DNA of 8,297 nt, taken from contig FR895483.1 of the NCBI GenBank assembly GCA_000434775.1, positions 22,720 to 31,016 of the forward strand, read 5' to 3'. The notes beneath the pieces were generated by a model that was given only the letters and a program-made list of their open reading frames with translations, did no database searches and was not told where the DNA came from. Positions 6,471-8,297 of the stretch are shown here, in pieces; the first letter of the stretch is position 1; each line of letters begins with the position of its first letter. Origin of the DNA: Eggerthella sp. CAG:368 (lineage in GTDB: Bacteria; Actinomycetota; Coriobacteriia; Coriobacteriales; Eggerthellaceae). Made by a program: the position numbers and the translations under genes.

Positions 6471-6829
6471 ATTCAGCCTCCTGATCGGAATTGCACGTGT
6501 CTACTTTTATAGTGTAACCGATGCAGCACAGAAGAAGAGAATCATGCTTGCATGGAGTGTCATTTCAGGGGAACACCTTTGTGTGGTTCCTTTCTTGGTG
6601 GCTTGTTGCATGTTCCGTTGTGTTTTAAGGAGGGGTAATAGGGTTGTTTTGGGATCGTATTGGATGGATTCGCACGGGCATGATTGTCTGCATTTCAGGG
6701 CAATATCGGCACTATTTCCCCAATAGTCTCTATCTTCAAATGTAATACTTTTGTAAAATTACAGAGGTTTATTAGACACAGTGGCGCGGCAATAGTGCTG
6801 TTCCGTTGTAAAGATTTTCGAGGTTTTTC
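6471..6829. other. Divergent fbp-pit spacer (359 bases)
   Basis: I see no protein family in any frame of this spacer. It contains the fbp ribosome site and a -10-like box near its left end. TAAAAT (6754-6759) could be a -10 for pit, but with no clear -35. The 10-base direct repeat CATTTCAGGG occurs at 6561-6570 and 6691-6700. An AAGGAGG at about 6627 is not followed by a convincing coding frame. No recognisable phosphate-responsive operator was identified. Confidence 0.5.
6506..6511 (-). promoter_or_regulatory. Candidate -10 element for fbp
   Basis: On the minus strand TATAAA (6511-6506) lies 35 bases before the fbp start codon, giving a leader of roughly 30 bases with the AGGAGG site in it. 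No good -35 hexamer is found 16-18 bases upstream, so an activator or an alternative promoter is possible. Confidence 0.35.
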
Positions 6830-7879
6830 GTGGCGCTATCGTTTGTTGATTTTTTTGCTCAGGCGGCAACACACCCTATTTTGGTTGTTATCCTGATTTT
6901 AGTAATTGGCGTCACGGCTGTTTCGGGCGCCACAGATGCTCCTAATGCTATCGCTACGGTTGTTTCTACACGTTGTTTAACGCCTAATACCGCCATCGCT
7001 CTTGCGGCGGTATTCAATTTTGTTGGACTGGTGGGGATGACGTTCATTTCCACTGCGGTTGCAAAAACCATGTTTGGCATGGTTAATTTCTCGGGTGATA
7101 CTAATGCAGCGCTATTAGCTTTGGTGGCAGCTATGGTCGGCGCAATAGGTTGGGGTGTTATTTGCTGGGTTTTTGGTATTCCTTGTTCCAAATCTCATTC
7201 CCTTATTGCGGGTATTACGGGCGGCGCTATTGCGCTTAATGGTTGGGCTGGTGTAGTGCCAAGCGAGTGGGCAAAAGTTATTTACGGTATGGTTTTCTCA
7301 CTGGTGGCGGGATTTCTTTTAGGTTGGCTGTTTACCAAGATAATCGAAAAGCTTTTTCATGGTGCGAACAGACAGTCTGCCAATAAGCTGTTTGTGATAA
7401 TTCAGGATTTGTGTGCAATTGCTCTTTCTTTTTTGCATGGTGCGCAAGATGGCCAAAAATTCATGTCTATTGCGGTGCTAGGTATTGCTCTTTCTTTTGG
7501 GGTATCGGAACCGAGTGCTGATGGATTCCCGCTCTGGATTATGATTATCTGTTCCGCGGCTATTTCTTTAGGTACTGCAATTGGCGGCAAACGCATTATT
7601 AAATCAGTTGGTATGGATATGGTTAAGCTCGAAAAGTACCAAGGCGTAGCAGCTAATTTTTCAACTACCTTCACCCTTCTGTTTGCAAGTCTCACCGGTA
7701 TGCCTGTTTCTACGAGCCATTGCAACACGTCTGCCATTATGGGCGTGGGTGCGAGTAAGAGTATTCGCAGGGTAAATTGGGGTATTGCGAAGAACATGAT
7801 TTTCGCTTGGATTATTACTTTTCCTGTTTGTGGCGCTATTGGTTATGTCCTTGCTATGATATTTATGTCCTTTTCCTAG
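6830..7879 (+). CDS. pit: PiT-family low-affinity inorganic phosphate transporter
   Basis: This is an integral membrane protein of 349 residues with about ten hydrophobic segments, which imports phosphate (probably as a metal-phosphate complex) driven by a proton or sodium gradient. The duplicated PiT signatures are visible: GATDAPNAIATVVSTR (33-48) with SKSHSLIAGITGG (120-132) in the first half, and HGAQDGQKF (203-211) with GMPVSTSHCNTSAIMGVGAS (290-309) in the second. The hydrophilic loop between halves (about 169-187) is short, as in compact bacterial members. The GTG start is supported by GAGG (6820-6823) six bases upstream and by an in-frame TAA at 6809. The DUF47/PhoU-like partner gene often found next to pit is absent on both sides; fbp is upstream and a dehydrogenase downstream. 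Substrate other than phosphate (for example sulfate) is less likely. Confidence 0.94.
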   Translation: MALSFVDFFAQAATHPILVVILILVIGVTAVSGATDAPNAIATVVSTRCLTPNTAIALAAVFNFVGLVGMTFISTAVAKTMFGMVNFSGDTNAALLALVAAMVGAIGWGVICWVFGIPCSKSHSLIAGITGGAIALNGWAGVVPSEWAKVIYGMVFSLVAGFLLGWLFTKIIEKLFHGANRQSANKLFVIIQDLCAIALSFLHGAQDGQKFMSIAVLGIALSFGVSEPSADGFPLWIMIICSAAISLGTAIGGKRIIKSVGMDMVKLEKYQGVAANFSTTFTLLFASLTGMPVSTSHCNTSAIMGVGASKSIRRVNWGIAKNMIFAWIITFPVCGAIGYVLAMIFMSFS

Positions 7880-7932
7880 GGCGGGATTGGCCAGTATTTC
7901 AGCTAATAAATGTGTTAATTTGCCAGTTAAGC

Positions 7933-8001
7933 TTTGCGGTGCAAAACGCTCGAAATAAAACTATTTCGTTGTGTGGCTCTTGCGTGTACGCAACGTTTGC
8001 G
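7933..8001. promoter_or_regulatory. Operator-like cluster of inverted repeats upstream of the dehydrogenase
   Basis: Three arms-and-centre repeats occur: TTTGC-GGT-GCAAA (7933-7945), TTGCGT-GT-ACGCAA (7980-7993) and CGCAA-CGT-TTGCG (7989-8001). The last two share the CGCAA arm, so TTGCG half-sites alternate in direction. Such arrays are typical of cooperative binding by a dimeric repressor or activator. They lie about 100-170 bases before the GTG start. The regulator is not identifiable from the window. Confidence 0.4.
7951..7968. repeat. AT-rich perfect hairpin after pit
   Basis: CGAAATA (7951-7957), loop AAAC, TATTTCG (7962-7968): a 7-bp perfect inverted repeat. It is followed by TTGTGTGG and not by a T-run, so it is a poor terminator. 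It lies between the first and second operator-like repeats and may be part of the same control region. Confidence 0.4.
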
Positions 8002-8104
8002 CAGAAGCGGCACTAAGGTGCTTACGTTTTCTGAATTAAGCATGTTCTAATGGCTAATATTACAGTTTGTTTTGAGCTAAAAAACAAGAAAGAAGGAAAA
8101 GACA

Positions 8105-8297
8105 GTGCCGAAAATTGTTATTGTCGATACCGATTTCGAAAACAACGATTTTGAAGTAGAGATGGCAACAAATGCTCATGTTGATATTGCTCTGTTTAAC
8201 GAACGTGAGCCAAAGGCTATTATTCATAACGCGCAAGATGCTGATGGGGTGATAACGTCATACGGTAATTTTCCCGCTGAAGTATTCGAAGCTCTTC
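8105..8297 (+). CDS. D-isomer-specific 2-hydroxyacid dehydrogenase family protein, N-terminal part (3' end outside window)
   Basis: Only the first 64 codons are present. The GTG start has GAAGGA (8092-8097) seven bases upstream. The protein starts MPKIVIVDTDFENNDFEVE, a beta strand plus VDTDF turn, continues with a second strand (HVDIALFNERE, about residues 25-35) and then QDADGVITSYGNFPAEVFEAL, the DADGV...Y..F...VFEAL block of the substrate-binding domain in phosphoglycerate dehydrogenase / CtBP-like enzymes. These NAD-dependent enzymes interconvert 2-hydroxy and 2-keto acids. The Rossmann domain and catalytic Arg, Glu and His lie beyond the window, so the substrate cannot be judged. The preceding spacer holds operator-like repeats that may control it. 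Confidence 0.8.
   Translation, partial: MPKIVIVDTDFENNDFEVEMATNAHVDIALFNEREPKAIIHNAQDADGVITSYGNFPAEVFEAL

Larger units (their letters stand above)
7880..8104. other. Spacer between pit and dehydrogenase gene
   Basis: These 225 bases carry no gene that I can recognise. They contain three short inverted repeats sharing a TTGCG or TTTGC half-site (7933-8001), an AT-rich hairpin (7951-7968), a -10-like TAATAT (8055-8060) without a good -35, and the GAAGGA ribosome site (8092-8097). No T-tailed terminator for pit is evident. Confidence 0.5.

Noticed and set aside
6561..6700. Direct repeat CATTTCAGGG, two copies 130 bases apart
   Set aside because: Only 10 bases and two copies, with no symmetry or relation to a promoter. 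Likely chance.
6334..6726. 130-codon plus-strand frame across the fbp start and the fbp-pit spacer
   Set aside because: It overlaps the 5' end of fbp on the opposite strand, has no ribosome binding site at its start and no recognisable protein motif.

Overview
The window reads as a stretch of ordinary chromosome from a Gram-positive, probably anaerobic bacterium. The clues are strong AGGAGG-type ribosome binding sites, several GTG starts, a class III fructose-1,6-bisphosphatase (a type found mainly in Bacillota and some Coriobacteriia) and an RsmJ-like methyltransferase. Base composition looks moderate to slightly AT-rich by eye. I cannot name the genus. No tRNA, rRNA, insertion sequence, CRISPR array or phage gene is visible.

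Layout. Bases 1-375 are the 3' part of queC and 630-1127 is a complete type I queF, on the same strand. Together they make preQ0 and reduce it to preQ1 for queuosine in tRNA. The spacer between them holds a hairpin and a doubtful 75-codon ORF. A membrane-anchored Ntn-hydrolase of the acyltransferase / linear amide hydrolase group follows (1316-2395, +). It converges with an RsmJ-like SAM methyltransferase (2437-3315, -). Bases 3316-3785 hold no intact gene but do contain a frameshifted remnant of a PHP-type metal hydrolase (3459-3724, +).

The next two genes are on the minus strand: an iron-sulfur-flavoprotein-like NAD(P)H/FMN oxidoreductase (3786-4400) and class III fructose bisphosphatase (4563-6470), the gluconeogenic enzyme. 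The spacer between them carries a 59-bp nested inverted repeat that encloses a candidate promoter. Divergently from fbp, a PiT-type phosphate transporter (6830-7879, +) follows a 359-bp spacer. The window ends in the first 64 codons of a D-isomer-specific 2-hydroxyacid dehydrogenase (8105 onward, +). The spacer before it contains a cluster of inverted repeats sharing a TTGCG half-site.

Apart from the queuosine pair, neighbouring genes do not form an obvious shared pathway. I see no convincing new multi-gene system. The points most worth a second look are non-coding: the two operator-like palindrome arrangements, the decayed PHP gene, and the membrane-tethered, probably self-cleaving Ntn-hydrolase.
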